From NCBI GenBank assembly GCA_964579795.1, contig CAZOHM010000007.1, positions 29,323 to 93,322 of the forward strand: a stretch of 64,000 nt of DNA. Reading direction: 5' to 3'. The translations under genes were made by a program, and so were the position numbers. Below, piece by piece: positions 63,983 to 64,000 of the stretch. The first letter of the stretch is position 1; the number at the start of each line of letters is the position of its first letter. The notes beneath the pieces were generated by a model, which was given only the letters and a program-made list of their open reading frames with translations, was not told where the DNA came from and ran no database searches. This DNA comes from JAEYFP01 sp964579795. GTDB taxonomy: Bacteria; Bacillota; Clostridia; Lachnospirales; Lachnospiraceae.

Positions 63983-64000
63983 TAAAATGTCCATCTCACT

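Noticed and set aside
1..64000. CRISPR array, tRNA, rRNA, insertion sequence or prophage
   Set aside because: No direct-repeat/spacer pattern, cloverleaf, rRNA core sequence, transposase or integrase was seen on either strand.

Overview
The window looks like a chromosomal segment of a low-GC Gram-positive gut anaerobe of the Clostridia, most likely Lachnospiraceae (inference). Supporting signs are GGAGG-type ribosome sites, a class III fructose-1,6-bisphosphatase, a lysine riboswitch on dapA, a perfect CIRCE operator, VSDNS-type low-complexity linkers in a giant surface protein, and clostridial-style solute-binding lipoproteins. I see no rRNA, tRNA, CRISPR array, transposase or prophage. Most genes lie on the minus strand.

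Region 1 (1-10148) is envelope and signalling. After a truncated sugar-binding lipoprotein gene comes a tightly coupled minus-strand operon, 8377 down to 783: hybrid histidine kinase, a double-receiver protein with both phosphoacceptor Asp residues lost, a second double-receiver protein, a membrane-anchored GH25 muramidase, a PilC/GspF platform protein and a single-pass protein with a bactofilin-like tail. Just upstream lie a bactofilin and a LytM-like protein without zinc ligands. I regard this as the best candidate for an undescribed system: a phosphorelay-controlled, cell-wall-associated pilus or secretion platform.

Region 2 (10185-24417) is mostly housekeeping: an orphan PTS EIIC, a cold shock protein, an operon fbp - hisA (eukaryotic-type sequence) - HD-GYP phosphodiesterase - amidohydrolase, a LytTR/DUF3021 pair, dapB and dapA under a lysine riboswitch, a corrinoid adenosyltransferase, a tandem OB-fold SSB-like protein, typA (bipA), and mgtE behind a long leader without a recognisable M-box.

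Region 3 (24429-36080) holds an anchored coiled-coil protein of unknown function, a YigZ/IMPACT protein, a class A penicillin-binding protein, a receiver-domain protein with an unassigned C-terminal half, htpG under CIRCE, a PpiC-type foldase lipoprotein and a COG2509-like flavoprotein.

Region 4 (36107-50648) is a 4183-residue secreted protein with about 11 divergent C-terminal repeats and no visible wall anchor, divergent from an O-antigen-ligase-like membrane protein.

Region 5 (50611-61308) is a carbohydrate-use cluster: GH43 glycosidase, ABC importer (binding protein and two permeases, no ATPase), a second paralogous binding protein without permeases, a sensor kinase with about seven membrane segments, a LuxR-type response regulator and a GH42 beta-galactosidase. 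Region 6 (61344-63924) is a Cd/Zn-type efflux operon (HMA protein, P-type ATPase, ArsR/CadC repressor) with a clear promoter and operator.
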